Positions 18,213 through 29,350 are shown, counted from the first letter of the stretch. The stretch: DNA of 64,000 bases from Psychrobacter fulvigenes (GCF_904846155.1 NZ_CAJGZP010000001.1:1922001-1986000); one strand, 5' to 3'. Notes: generated by a model from the sequence alone, not told the origin. Made by a program: numbers and translations.

Positions 18213-20414
18213 ATGTCTCAGCCCGTTAATATCTTAAATCAAACTTACGCCCGCACGGGTCAAAGCAAGACACATAATTCGATGGGTATGCGTGAAATGC
18301 AGGCACGTGCGTTCGAGAAGCGTAATAGCCAATATTTGCTTATCAAGTCGCCACCTGCCTCTGGTAAATCACGCGCCATGATGTTTTTGGCCTTAGACAA
18401 GCTTATCAACCAAGGGATAAAAAAGGTCATCATTGCCGTGCCAGAGATGAGTATTGGTAAATCCTTTAAATCAACAGCGCTTAGTGACTTTGGTTTCTTT
18501 GCCGATTGGGAGGTGGCTGATCGCTATAACTTATGTTTAAGTCTCGCTCAAAGTGATACTCGCAAAACTGCTATCTTCTCAGAGTTTATCACTTCAGACG
18601 TCAATGATAATTCTCTTCCCCAAGTCCTAGTCTGTACTCATCACAGTTTTAGATATGGCTTTGATAAGATTATCGAAGATGGCGGCAGTATTGAGCTATT
18701 TAACGATGTACTTATCGGTATTGATGAATTCCATCATGTATCAGCAGATGACTCTAACCGCTTGGGAGCCATACTCGATAGCATTATGACGCAGACTAGC
18801 GCGCATATTGTGGCAATGACGGGTTCTTATTTCCGTGGTGACTCAGTGCCTATCTTGTCAGATAGCGATGAAGAAAGGTTCGATAAGGTGACTTACACCT
18901 ATTACGAACAGTTGAATGGTTATGAGCACCTAAAATCATTAGGACTCGGCTATCACTTTTATAAAAAGTCATTCTTTGATGCTTTAAACGAGTGCTTAGA
19001 TACCAGTAAAAAGACCATCATTCACATTCCTAACGTCAATAGCTTAACCGCTGAGACAGACAAGTATGAGACTGTTGGTCGCATCATAGATATTATCGGT
19101 GAAAGTGAATCTCGTGATGAGAATACTGGTGTCATCACAGTACGAACACACGATGGCAGACGCTTACTACTCGCAGACCTAGTCACTGATGACGCCATAA
19201 GAGTGAATACACAGGCTTACTTAGCGGATATTACCTCTCGCGAGCAGATGGACATCATCGTAGCTCTTGGGATGGCAAAAGAAGGCTTTGACTGGGAATA
19301 TTGTGAACACGTATTAACCATTGGTTATCGCGGTTCTCTGACCGAGGTAGTGCAGATTATTGGACGCTCAACACGCGATAGCGCAGGCAAACACCATGCC
19401 CAATTTACCAACCTAATCGCTGAACCAGAAGCGGATAAGTCTGAGGTGACAAGCTCTGTTAATGACTTACTAAAAGCCATTACCTTGTCGCTGCTTATGG
19501 AGCAAGTGCTTAAACCTAATATCAACTTTAAACGTCGTAGTGAGATAGACATATTAAGCACGTTAGACTTGCCGGCAGGTACCATTATTATTGATGATAC
19601 TATCAATCCTCCCTCTGATCGGGTGATGAATATACTTAACCAAGACCGTGAAGAGATATTGGCTCAGCTATGCCAGAACGCAGATCATATTAAAAAGTAT
19701 ATCGCCGCCGAAACCAATAACGTCGAGACCGAGGCTGTATCGGATACCGTCATCCCAAGTATTATTCGTAGCAAATACCCGACATTAGATGCCAATGAAG
19801 TACGGCAAGTACAAGAAGGCGTCATGCAATATATGGCCATTAACCGCCAAGGTGGCGTGGTTGAAGGTAAGGATATCCCTGAAGATGCGATCATCGAAAA
19901 TGAGCGCTGTTTCATTAAGCAAGGCACAGAGTATGTAGATATCGCTACTCTAAATGCTGAACGAAAAAGTCAGCTCAATGAAAACGACATTATTAAAGAG
20001 CGCCACCTGCCAGCTAACGCAAAAATATATAACCCTAAAACCAAATCAAGCAGCAGCAATGACTCAAATCCTAGCAACGGCTTTGTGAAGGTTGGCAGTA
20101 AGTTTGTCAATGTGAACAACCTTCCCATCGATCTCGTGAAATCGGTCAACCCCTTTCATGATGCGTATGAAGTCCTCTCCAGAACCGTCGATAAAGAAGT
20201 GCTACAAACCATTAACGATGTCGTGCATGCCAGCCGCTCTACCGTCACTGAGGCAGAAGCGGTACTAATGTGGCCAAAGATAGTTGCGTTCATAAAAAAT
20301 AAAGGTCGTCAGCCTAATAGAAATTCAGAAGACGCTATCGAGCGGCGCATGACTGAAGTTATCTCCTATGTCAGAAACCAAAAAGCTAAGCGAGAAGCCA
20401 ATAGTCATGATTAA
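18213..20414 (+). CDS. SF2 DEAD/DEAH-type helicase of the methyltransferase/GIY-YIG cassette
   Basis: A 733-residue superfamily 2 ATPase. Walker A is SPPASGKSR (residues 46-54), motif II IGIDEFHHV (about 168-176), motif III VAMTGSYF, and motif VI VVQIIGRSTRDS (about 380-390). The second RecA domain is followed by about 330 residues of mixed helical and basic sequence ending in EDAIERRMTEVISYVRNQKAK. It resembles helicases of type I/III-like restriction and defence loci more than repair helicases. Its last 8 bases overlap the ATG of the GIY-YIG gene, which implies coupling. By position it would be the DNA translocase of a split restriction system; this role is inferred. Confidence 0.85.
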   Translation: MSQPVNILNQTYARTGQSKTHNSMGMREMQARAFEKRNSQYLLIKSPPASGKSRAMMFLALDKLINQGIKKVIIAVPEMSIGKSFKSTALSDFGFFADWEVADRYNLCLSLAQSDTRKTAIFSEFITSDVNDNSLPQVLVCTHHSFRYGFDKIIEDGGSIELFNDVLIGIDEFHHVSADDSNRLGAILDSIMTQTSAHIVAMTGSYFRGDSVPILSDSDEERFDKVTYTYYEQLNGYEHLKSLGLGYHFYKKSFFDALNECLDTSKKTIIHIPNVNSLTAETDKYETVGRIIDIIGESESRDENTGVITVRTHDGRRLLLADLVTDDAIRVNTQAYLADITSREQMDIIVALGMAKEGFDWEYCEHVLTIGYRGSLTEVVQIIGRSTRDSAGKHHAQFTNLIAEPEADKSEVTSSVNDLLKAITLSLLMEQVLKPNINFKRRSEIDILSTLDLPAGTIIIDDTINPPSDRVMNILNQDREEILAQLCQNADHIKKYIAAETNNVETEAVSDTVIPSIIRSKYPTLDANEVRQVQEGVMQYMAINRQGGVVEGKDIPEDAIIENERCFIKQGTEYVDIATLNAERKSQLNENDIIKERHLPANAKIYNPKTKSSSSNDSNPSNGFVKVGSKFVNVNNLPIDLVKSVNPFHDAYEVLSRTVDKEVLQTINDVVHASRSTVTEAEAVLMWPKIVAFIKNKGRQPNRNSEDAIERRMTEVISYVRNQKAKREANSHD

Positions 20415-21759
20415 ACTCGATGAAATCTATCAAAGTCGTGAGTACAAGACACTAGACGATATTTTTTTAAATGACAGTACTGGTCTACTAGACGATATAA
20501 AGCCTGCTACCAAAAGCTCGGCAAATAACAGCGTTTTAGCGCAGCAGTTTGACAGTATTAACGTTTTTATCGATCAACAGGGGCGCGTGCCTAGTAGCAG
20601 TGCTAGCGATATTAATGAAAAGATAAATGCTCGCCTCTTAGCTACCATACAAACCAACCACGCAAACTCGCAAGAATTGCTAGCTTTAGATAAGCATGGT
20701 TTATTGGCTACGCAAAGTACTACTTCTACCCTATCTGACGACAAACCGACTCTCTCAGATATAAGCGTGAGTAATAAAGATGATGGTTCTGAAAAGGCAG
20801 TCAGCGCTAGCACTAAAGAAGCTGAGCAGGTAACCGTGGCTGTTAGCGAGCCACCTGTTATTTACAGTCTAGATGATATTTTCAACAGTGATGACCTAGG
20901 GATTTTTGACAACATCCATTCTGAAATCTTAGTCAGTGATAGTCAGCTCAATTCTCGCAATACTTATGACCAGTACGATGATGAAGAAATAGCAACTCGT
21001 TTTGAATGTAAGGACTTTTATAAGTTTGAGGCAACCTTTGAGCGTATATCTCAAGCCATTCAAACGGGGGCTTTTACTAAAACTAACTTTTCATCAGTGA
21101 AAGATATCAACATTGGCAGCGTCTTCGTCTTAAACGGGATTTTGTGTTATGTAGCGGATATATACCAAGCAGAGAATCGAAAGAATGAGCGTAACCAGCA
21201 ACGACTTCGTCTGGTATTTGCTAATGGTACTGAGTCTAATATGCTCATCCGCTCATTGGCTACCGCTCAATATAAATACGAAAACAGCTACCAGTTATTA
21301 ATCACTGATCCTGACTGGATGGATGATGAGCTCGCCAAAAACTTTGGGGACGAGCGACAACTTACCGGTGTCATCTATGTTGCTAAGCTGACTGAGACCC
21401 CAAATGACTTAGCGCACTATAAACATCTGCACAAAATTGGCTTCTCAACCCTTACAGGAGAAGCGCGTACTAAACACTCGATTAGGGATACTGCTTTCTT
21501 GCAACAGCCCGTAGATATCATAGCTGAATGGCAAGTCTATGATGCCAATGCTCGTAGTGTGGAAAGTGTCTTGCATGCCTTCTTCTATGATCAAAGAGTC
21601 AAGGTATCTTCAAAAGCAGCAGATAATAATCTTTACAAGGCTACAGAGTGGTTCAATGTTCCCCTTGATGAGATTGAAAAAGCCATTAACTTAGTTATCG
21701 CTGGGGACATTAAAGACTATCGAATGGATAGTGCAGCTGGCAAGGTGGTTTTGAAGTAA
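20407..21759 (+). CDS. GIY-YIG (T5orf172/MUG113-type) nuclease-domain protein
   Basis: About 450 residues from the ATG at 20407, which overlaps the helicase stop; an upstream in-frame start at 20368 would overlap by 47 bp. The C-terminal 130 residues form a GIY-YIG domain of T5orf172 type: GVIYVAKLT, then YKHLHKIGFST, the basic stretch RTKHSIRD, and the metal-binding Glu candidate in ARSVESVLHAFF, followed by NLYKATEWFNVP. The N-terminal part is acidic and low in complexity, with two copies of a motif, TLDDIFLNDSTGLLDDI and SLDDIFNSDDLGIFDNI, about 140 residues apart. A middle domain (about residues 190-300) is unassigned. It is the likely nuclease partner of the upstream methyltransferase and helicase. 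Confidence 0.82.
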   Translation: MIKLDEIYQSREYKTLDDIFLNDSTGLLDDIKPATKSSANNSVLAQQFDSINVFIDQQGRVPSSSASDINEKINARLLATIQTNHANSQELLALDKHGLLATQSTTSTLSDDKPTLSDISVSNKDDGSEKAVSASTKEAEQVTVAVSEPPVIYSLDDIFNSDDLGIFDNIHSEILVSDSQLNSRNTYDQYDDEEIATRFECKDFYKFEATFERISQAIQTGAFTKTNFSSVKDINIGSVFVLNGILCYVADIYQAENRKNERNQQRLRLVFANGTESNMLIRSLATAQYKYENSYQLLITDPDWMDDELAKNFGDERQLTGVIYVAKLTETPNDLAHYKHLHKIGFSTLTGEARTKHSIRDTAFLQQPVDIIAEWQVYDANARSVESVLHAFFYDQRVKVSSKAADNNLYKATEWFNVPLDEIEKAINLVIAGDIKDYRMDSAAGKVVLK

Positions 21760-22067
21760 TGAGCGCTTGCAGCATTAACTTATATCCATATGTTTAAAAG
21801 TTATCAGATGTGATTACCTATAATATTACGGGTCTATAAATAGCATTTATAGACATACTGATTATCAACCACAATATGAAAATACTATGGTGATAATTCA
21901 TCTAAGCCTGTTTATATAAAGCTAGCATTACAACTTGCTAATCATAATATTTGTCAGGTGGTTTTGTAAAAGTCGGGGTTTGATAATAATAAAAATAGAC
22001 TGACAAGCATATTTGTCATATTAAATAAATTTGGGGTTAATTTTCTCTATCCGATAAGGAATCTAGT
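21760..22067. other. intergenic region upstream of jetA
   Basis: A 308-bp AT-rich gap between the GIY-YIG gene and jetA. It contains the perfect inverted repeat listed separately and presumably the jet promoter. I see no ORF and no T-tailed terminator after the GIY-YIG gene, so read-through into jetABCD is possible. Confidence 0.45.
21832..21854. promoter_or_regulatory. perfect 9-bp inverted repeat, candidate operator upstream of jetA
   Basis: GTCTATAAA (21832-21840) and TTTATAGAC (21846-21854) are exact complements around a 5-bp spacer. The dyad sits about 210 bp before jetA and about 75 bp after the GIY-YIG gene. It has no T-tail. A regulator binding site is more likely than a terminator, but this is inference. 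Confidence 0.4.
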
Positions 22068-23528
22068 GTGAGTTTTCAAGGTCTATCTGCTAAGTATCGG
22101 CGCTTATATCAAGAGCATGCAGGATGGCGACTGATGCGAGCAGACAATGCACCGCACATAATGGCGTTTATCTCTGATCTATTCAGTGAACATAGCGAAG
22201 TGCCCTATAACCGAGCTAAATTACTATTAGAGGCGCAAATTGAACACAGTCGTAATCTTGGTATTTGGGAAACCCAAACCAACGCTACTGCTTATCTTAA
22301 TCAATGGATAGCTCAGGGCTGGCTTCGTGAACTTGATGATCTATTGACCAAAACTGATGCAACAGAAATGGTGATACGCTTTTGTCGTGGGCTAGAAGAA
22401 CGTAGTATTGGTGTCAGTGCCTCGCACTTGCGTATCGTACAAGAAGCTGTTCGTGATTTTGTGGTTGTTACCAATGAAGATACTGATAGTCGAGTTAAGT
22501 TACTTGAAGAGAAAAAAGCAGCCATTCAGCGTCAAATAGACGATTTGCAGGCAGGTGTGGTACATACGTTGAGCGACAATGAACAGCGTGAATATATCCG
22601 TGAAATATACCAGCTTGCTTCACAACTCACCGGTGATTTTAGGTTATTAGAAGAACAAATACGTAAACTTGATAAAGACATTCGCATACAGATGATCGAC
22701 GACGCTACTTCAAGAGGCAATCTGCTAAATGAAGTTATGAAACAAGAAAATGTGTTATCAGAGACCGAAGCTGGCAGTGCTTTTGAAGGGTTTTTTCAAC
22801 TATTATGTGATTATAACCGTGTCACAGAGTTTCGTGAGCAATTGCAGTATGTCTTACAAACACCAGCAGCAAAGCATTTAAGCTTACATCAACGTCAGTT
22901 TTTAGCGGATTTGATAGCAGAGCTGAGCCGTGAGAGCGAAAGAGTACTTCGCATTCGCAGACGTACCGAACAAGAATTAAGAGCCTATATTGAAAGCGGC
23001 GCAATGAGCGAAAACCGTACCGTAGGCAAACTCATCAACAAGCTTGAGCAGTTGGCGGTAACCTTACGTAATGAAGAGTGCAACTTAAAATCAAACACCT
23101 CATCGTCATTGTCTGTGGGTAAGATTGAGTTGTCATCTCCAGACTCAATCAGACTAAAACAACCCGATGAGCGGCTACAAATGGGCCTCACAACACCTCA
23201 TATTAATAGCCGTGAGCCAAGCGTCAAGATGCTTGCGAGTCTAAACTCAGTTAAAGTGCAAGAAGTGGCCATAAAAGTAAAGTCTATGCTCATGCAGAAC
23301 AGTCCGCAAACCATTTCTCAGCTTATTCATCAACTACCCATTAGTGAAGGGCTTGAAGAATTGGTTGCTTATATTCGTATTGCCCGCGCCGTAAAAGCTA
23401 CTGAGCTTGCATCAATGGAGGAAGTTATCATTAATGACAATCAAGGCAATATGTTACGTGCCAGCATACCAACAATGCTACTAACGCCTTCTTTATTCCC
23501 TGAAAATATTGAAGATTTATCGCTGTAA
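22068..23528 (+). CDS. jetA: JetA, kleisin-like subunit of type I Wadjet (DUF3375)
   Basis: A 486-residue DUF3375 protein with a GTG start. The family hallmark is the opening SFQGLSAKYRRLYQEHAGWRL and a winged-helix N-terminal domain (about residues 20-110), followed by long helices (KKAAIQRQIDDLQAG, ELSRESERVLRIRRRTEQELRAY). In Wadjet, JetA is the kleisin linking the JetC heads and JetB. The complex extrudes DNA loops and triggers cutting of small circular DNA such as plasmids. It is the first gene of a jetA-B-C-D operon; jetB follows after 65 bp. Confidence 0.93.
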   Translation: MSFQGLSAKYRRLYQEHAGWRLMRADNAPHIMAFISDLFSEHSEVPYNRAKLLLEAQIEHSRNLGIWETQTNATAYLNQWIAQGWLRELDDLLTKTDATEMVIRFCRGLEERSIGVSASHLRIVQEAVRDFVVVTNEDTDSRVKLLEEKKAAIQRQIDDLQAGVVHTLSDNEQREYIREIYQLASQLTGDFRLLEEQIRKLDKDIRIQMIDDATSRGNLLNEVMKQENVLSETEAGSAFEGFFQLLCDYNRVTEFREQLQYVLQTPAAKHLSLHQRQFLADLIAELSRESERVLRIRRRTEQELRAYIESGAMSENRTVGKLINKLEQLAVTLRNEECNLKSNTSSSLSVGKIELSSPDSIRLKQPDERLQMGLTTPHINSREPSVKMLASLNSVKVQEVAIKVKSMLMQNSPQTISQLIHQLPISEGLEELVAYIRIARAVKATELASMEEVIINDNQGNMLRASIPTMLLTPSLFPENIEDLSL

Positions 23529-23584
23529 CCATACCTTTTAATAAGGCTAGTTATAAAATACTAATGACGACATACTGAATATAG

Positions 23585-24568
<984 letters not shown>

Positions 24569-24579
24569 GGATAAATATA

Positions 24580-27500
24580 ATGCAACAATCACCAAATGAC
24601 GCGACTCTGAATATCACGCCACTTAGCCAAATACGTTTAGCTAAACTTTCTGTATTTAATTGGGGATCATTCAATGGATTACATACAGCCAATATTGACA
24701 TGGAAGGAACCCTTATCACAGGAGATAATGGCTCAGGTAAATCCACCTTAATTGATGGATTAATGGCACTGCTCATGCCTGCTGGTAGAGCGGCTTTTAA
24801 TGTCGCAGCAGCGCAAAATGATAAAAGTGACCGCTCACTAATCAGCTACATGCGCGGCAGTTTTGGCTCAGCGCATGATGGTATCAACACTAAGGTAAAA
24901 AGTAAGCGCGATAAAGGCGTCATTACGGGACTATCTGCTGAATACCTCAGTGACGATGGTCAGAAAATGACTTTATTGGCCCTATTTTGGACAACGGTCG
25001 CTAGTAACTCGTTAAGTGATGTGAAACGACTTTATGTCGTAGCACAAAAACAGTTGCCATTGGCAGAGGTGTTAGATCAGTTTGCTCAAGGCAATGTCCG
25101 TAAATTAAAACAATGGTTAAGTATGCAGCCAGAGGTAACTTGCTGTGATGATAATTTTAGCGACTATCAAGAGCTGTACCGACGCATGCTCTATATGGAC
25201 AACCCAAATGCGCCGGCCCTACTCTCACGAGCGCTGGGTCTAAAAAAGATTGATGATTTAACTGAGCTGATTCGTACGTTGGTACTTGAGCCAAGTGGCA
25301 TTCGTGACGACGCCAAAGAGATTGTGAAAGAATTTGGTGATTTGGTTGCCATTCACACTCGCCTGCAGGATGCCAAAGAACAAGTTACCCACCTTGAACG
25401 CTTACCAAAGCTTGCTGATGATATTGCAAAAACGCAATTGATTATTGACGACACTACTAAGCAAAAACAAGCATTACCGATCTATTTTGCTCAGTGCTAC
25501 GCCAAACTGTATCAACAAAAGCAACAGCAGTTGTCACAACAACTAGAACAGTTAGAGCGCGAGCTTTCACAAATTGAACAACAAGAGCGTGATACCACTG
25601 ACACAGTAAATCGCTGCCGTGATGAATATATGAACCTCGGCGGCAACCGTATTGACAGTCTAAAAAAAGACATTCAAGCCACTAAAGATACCTTAAACCG
25701 CACCAACGCCACCGCCTCTCGTTACCAAACACTATGCCGTAACCTAAATATTAAAACCACTTTAGATGAGCAGACCTTTCACAGCAATATTACTCAAGCT
25801 AATGGCGTACAAGAACATCTCGCTAAGCAAGAAGCAGACCGTGAACGTGAATTTGGTGACTGTGCCATTGCTTTAAATGAAACTGAAGAACACCATCGAG
25901 AGCTATCACAGGAAATTGAAGCGCTTAAGAGCCAACCCAACTCTAATATTCCACCTAAGTTTAATCAACTAAAAGACGCTATTTCCCGTAGCTTAGACAT
26001 TGATCCTAATACACTCATGTATACCGGTGAATTGGTCGATATAGAAGAAGACGAACAAAGCTGGCAAGGCGCTATCGAGCGAGCGCTTGGAGGACTAAAA
26101 ACCACATTACTTGTGCCAGAAGAGTACTACTCGCTTATTACTAAATGGCTCAATAGTCAGCACACAGGGTTACATGTACGTGTACAAGTGGTATTAGATA
26201 ACCATGATACTAACAGCCATAATGAATTTAAAGCTGAAGGTTTTTTGCGTAAGCTAAAATGGCGCACTCACCCTTATTGTGACTGGCTCAAAGCATTTTT
26301 ATCTCGTTATGATTTACTGTGTGTGGCCAACACCGAACAGCTCGACCGCACTACTTTTTCAATGACTCAGCAAGGATTGATTCATAAACACAAAGGACAT
26401 TTTGATAAAAAAGACTTACAAAGTATTGATGATAGACGTCACTGGCAACTGGGCTTTAGCAACAAAAATAAGCTAGCTTTGCTGCAAATAGAAATAGAGC
26501 AGCTCAAAACAAAGCTGCAAGAAGATAGTAAGCACTGGAAAGATGCACGCGCAGCCATGCATAGTGTGAGCGAACAAATATCCTCATGGAAGAAGCTAGA
26601 GGAATTTGAATGGTCACAAATTAATGTACCGTATTGGCAACAAAAACTGGAATATGAGGAACATGAGCTGAGCGCTATTGAAAACGCCCAAGGCGATTTA
26701 AAGCAAGCGAAAATCCGCCTTGATAGTGCTAAAGAATCCTTGTCTAGAATTGCTCAAGATAAAAAAGAAAAGGTGCGCCAAAACGGTGCAAAAGAGCAAG
26801 AGCTATCATCTTTGCAAAAAGAACTTGATAGCTCTAAGAGATTGGCTGAATTAGGATTAGATGAGCAGGTAAAACAGCAGTTGACGGCTTTGATTGGTGA
26901 TATTGAGCTTAACGACCTCAGCTATCAAACGAAAATAACCAATCAGTTTGAAGAAAAAATAGGCGAAAACCAAGGTAGGCTCAACAAATATACTAATGCA
27001 GCTATCGGCGTTATAAGTAGCTATAAATCAAAACCACAATGGCAAGCTTATACGGTTGAATGGGAAACGGGGCTGAATGGTATGGATGACTATATCGCCC
27101 ATTTGAACCAATTAAATAATGAGGGTTTACCTGAATTACTGGATGAATTTAAAAAACGCTTAAACAAACATGCCACTCAATCGCTGGCACGTCTAAGCAA
27201 CCATTTATCCATGGTGCATGATGACATTCGTCGGCGTATTGGACATATCAATGAGGTGTTAAAGAAAACTGAGTTTAGGCAAGACTCTCATCTTAAGCTC
27301 AGTTTAAAACGTGAAAACTTCTTGCATGTACAAACCTTCAACCAAAAACTCAATCAGGCTCTCTCTGCGGTGAACGACGATGACCACACAAGAAGGTTTT
27401 ACCTGCTCAAAGAAGTCATTGACATATTGGATAAAGCTACTAGCTCAACTTCGAGTACCACCCTTGAAAGCTTACGTTTATTAGATCCTCGCTATCAGCT

Positions 27501-27969
27501 GGCATTTTTTGCTGAAGAAATTGATAACGATACACAAGAGGTCTTGGATGTGCTTAGCTCATCAAGTGGTAAATCGGGCGGCGAAAAAGAATCTTTTGCA
27601 GGTATGATTGTAGCAGCAAGTCTAGCTTATGTTTTAACACCTGATGGCTGTGATATGCCGATATATAGTACCGTGTTTTTGGATGAGGCTTTTTCTAATA
27701 CTGCCGAACAAGTCAGCCGCCGTGTGCTAAAAGTATTCAAAAAGCTAAACATTCATGTCAACTTAATCACCCCATTTAAGAACCTAAATTTGGCACGTGA
27801 ATCTGCCAAAAGCTTACTGATTGCTGAGCGTAACCAAGAACATCATGAAAGCCGCTTATGCGAAGTTACTTGGAAAGAGGTGGATGACATCCTGGCAAAG
27901 AATAAGCTTGACCAGTCCTCCCAAGACAACCAAGAAATTGCAGAATTAGGTATTGAGCTTTATGACTAA
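24580..27969 (+). CDS. jetC: JetC, SMC/MukB-like ATPase of type I Wadjet
   Basis: About 1129 residues. The N-terminal head has Walker A TGDNGSGKSTLIDGLM (about residue 50). Long coiled coils occupy about residues 300-480 and 650-900 around a hinge region near 500-620. The C-terminal head has the ABC signature SSGKSGGEKESFAGM and Walker B YSTVFLDEAFSNT. It is the loop-extruding motor of Wadjet. Start choice: ATG 24580 has AGGAT 7 bp upstream, while ATG 24565 overlaps the jetB stop; the first is preferred. The stop overlaps jetD by 8 bp. The gene appears intact. Confidence 0.93.
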   Translation: MQQSPNDATLNITPLSQIRLAKLSVFNWGSFNGLHTANIDMEGTLITGDNGSGKSTLIDGLMALLMPAGRAAFNVAAAQNDKSDRSLISYMRGSFGSAHDGINTKVKSKRDKGVITGLSAEYLSDDGQKMTLLALFWTTVASNSLSDVKRLYVVAQKQLPLAEVLDQFAQGNVRKLKQWLSMQPEVTCCDDNFSDYQELYRRMLYMDNPNAPALLSRALGLKKIDDLTELIRTLVLEPSGIRDDAKEIVKEFGDLVAIHTRLQDAKEQVTHLERLPKLADDIAKTQLIIDDTTKQKQALPIYFAQCYAKLYQQKQQQLSQQLEQLERELSQIEQQERDTTDTVNRCRDEYMNLGGNRIDSLKKDIQATKDTLNRTNATASRYQTLCRNLNIKTTLDEQTFHSNITQANGVQEHLAKQEADREREFGDCAIALNETEEHHRELSQEIEALKSQPNSNIPPKFNQLKDAISRSLDIDPNTLMYTGELVDIEEDEQSWQGAIERALGGLKTTLLVPEEYYSLITKWLNSQHTGLHVRVQVVLDNHDTNSHNEFKAEGFLRKLKWRTHPYCDWLKAFLSRYDLLCVANTEQLDRTTFSMTQQGLIHKHKGHFDKKDLQSIDDRRHWQLGFSNKNKLALLQIEIEQLKTKLQEDSKHWKDARAAMHSVSEQISSWKKLEEFEWSQINVPYWQQKLEYEEHELSAIENAQGDLKQAKIRLDSAKESLSRIAQDKKEKVRQNGAKEQELSSLQKELDSSKRLAELGLDEQVKQQLTALIGDIELNDLSYQTKITNQFEEKIGENQGRLNKYTNAAIGVISSYKSKPQWQAYTVEWETGLNGMDDYIAHLNQLNNEGLPELLDEFKKRLNKHATQSLARLSNHLSMVHDDIRRRIGHINEVLKKTEFRQDSHLKLSLKRENFLHVQTFNQKLNQALSAVNDDDHTRRFYLLKEVIDILDKATSSTSSTTLESLRLLDPRYQLAFFAEEIDNDTQEVLDVLSSSSGKSGGEKESFAGMIVAASLAYVLTPDGCDMPIYSTVFLDEAFSNTAEQVSRRVLKVFKKLNIHVNLITPFKNLNLARESAKSLLIAERNQEHHESRLCEVTWKEVDDILAKNKLDQSSQDNQEIAELGIELYD

Positions 27970-29249
27970 AGGGATGGTAACTATAGAAACACCAAATTGG
28001 GGTTTGATGCCTGCAGCAGTCATCACACAACTAAAAAAGCGTGAGTGGGACAATCTATCACGCCTTAAAGCCCGTTTAAAAAATGAAAGAGCCTTCCCTA
28101 TTGTCATAAGCCTAAAGCCTCCCAAAACAGGTAATGAATTACTCAACCATACACTGCATTTCCACGAGTTTGTGCAAGCGTGGCGCAATTTTGCTTTCGA
28201 CGATATGGTGCAATGGCAGAATAGTAGCTTTCGGCATTTTTCTGAACAGACCATTCCTATCACTTTGATCATTCCTAATATTCAAGTAATGTCTGAAATA
28301 TTAGGCGCATCGGCACGCCAGCAGCTTAAAGACTGGCAAAAAAAACTAAGCTACCTTCATACCGAAATGTCTAAAGGCATGATAATGTCATCTGCTAGCA
28401 GTACAGATAAGATTGCAGATAGCTGGCAAGAGACTTTATTTTTCGCTCTCATTGAGATGTTAGAGGTTATTGATAACTTAAGTGCTGATGATCTAAAATT
28501 ACTGGTTGCGCTTATACCGCAATTAAAAAAAGGAATGGGTACTGGGCTATACTTGCGTGCATTGCCAGTATATTACGTTGATACCAAATTTATCGAAAGC
28601 TATCACAAACTTATCGAAACCATACTGGAAGCCTTTTATTCTGGGCAAGTCAAAGAACAAGGCTTAGCTTCTTGGCTCGGATGTTTGGATAAGCCTAAAG
28701 GCTGGTTAATGGTACGACCTTTGTGCCCTGATACAAAATATGCTTTATCTGGCTTGCCTATTTTAAGATTACCGATAGATGTTCTACATAGCCAAGCGCT
28801 GCCTGCTAAACATATTTTAGTCGTAGAAAATGAGCAATCTTGCTTGGCGCTCCCAGAAACAGAAAATACTATTGCAGTTGCAGGTGGTGGTAAAAATATT
28901 AATTGGATGGATGCTGGCTGGTTACAACCAAAAGAAAGTGGCGTACTGGGGCGATATTGACTCTGAGGGTTTGATGATATTAAGCCGGGCTAGAAAACAT
29001 TGTCCAAAGTTGACCGCTATCATGATGGACGACCAAACGATAAAACAGTTTATCAATCGTATGGTAGATGAGCCGGACTCTATAAATCATGAGCCAACAC
29101 ACTTAACTCATGACGAGTTAACATTATTTACAGAATTGCGCCAAGGAATATATGGCTTTAAAAGGTTAGAGCAAGAAAGACTGCCAAGTGAATATATTAA
29201 GCAAGCAATAGACAAGTGGCTCAATAGGCCTATCCCATATTCTTTGTAA
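27962..29249 (+). pseudogene. jetD: JetD, Toprim-type nuclease of type I Wadjet, with a one-base frameshift
   Basis: The first frame (27962-28960) encodes the DUF3322-like N-terminal part and the start of the Toprim/DUF2220 domain: HILVVENEQSCLALP, then AGGGKNINWMDAGWL. It then runs into ESGVLGRY and a stop. The rest of the Toprim domain continues in the +1 frame as KVAYWGDIDSEGLMIL, including the metal-binding D-x-D, to a natural end at 29249. Removing one A from the A4 run at 28930-28933 restores WLQPKKVAYWGDID. Either the strain has lost the Wadjet nuclease or there is a homopolymer sequencing error. The ATG (27962) overlaps the jetC stop. Confidence 0.88.
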
Positions 29250-29350
29250 CTGCCATTCATTAAAAGTACTAAAAGGGTTTATAACAGTTTATTCTTTAAA
29301 ATTTGATTCTTTTATCTATAAATATAGTCAATTATTTTCAAAAACAAAAC

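Noticed and set aside
28920..28945. Programmed frameshift in jetD
   Set aside because: The shift needed is +1, and the site (CCA AAA GAA AGT) has neither a slippery heptamer nor a slow codon/stop context; jetD homologues are single ORFs.
28830..29249. An independent small gene overlapping the end of jetD
   Set aside because: Its useful sequence (KVAYWGDIDSEG onward) is the second half of the JetD Toprim domain; the upstream part of the ORF is an off-frame reading of jetD. It is a frameshift product, not a separate gene.
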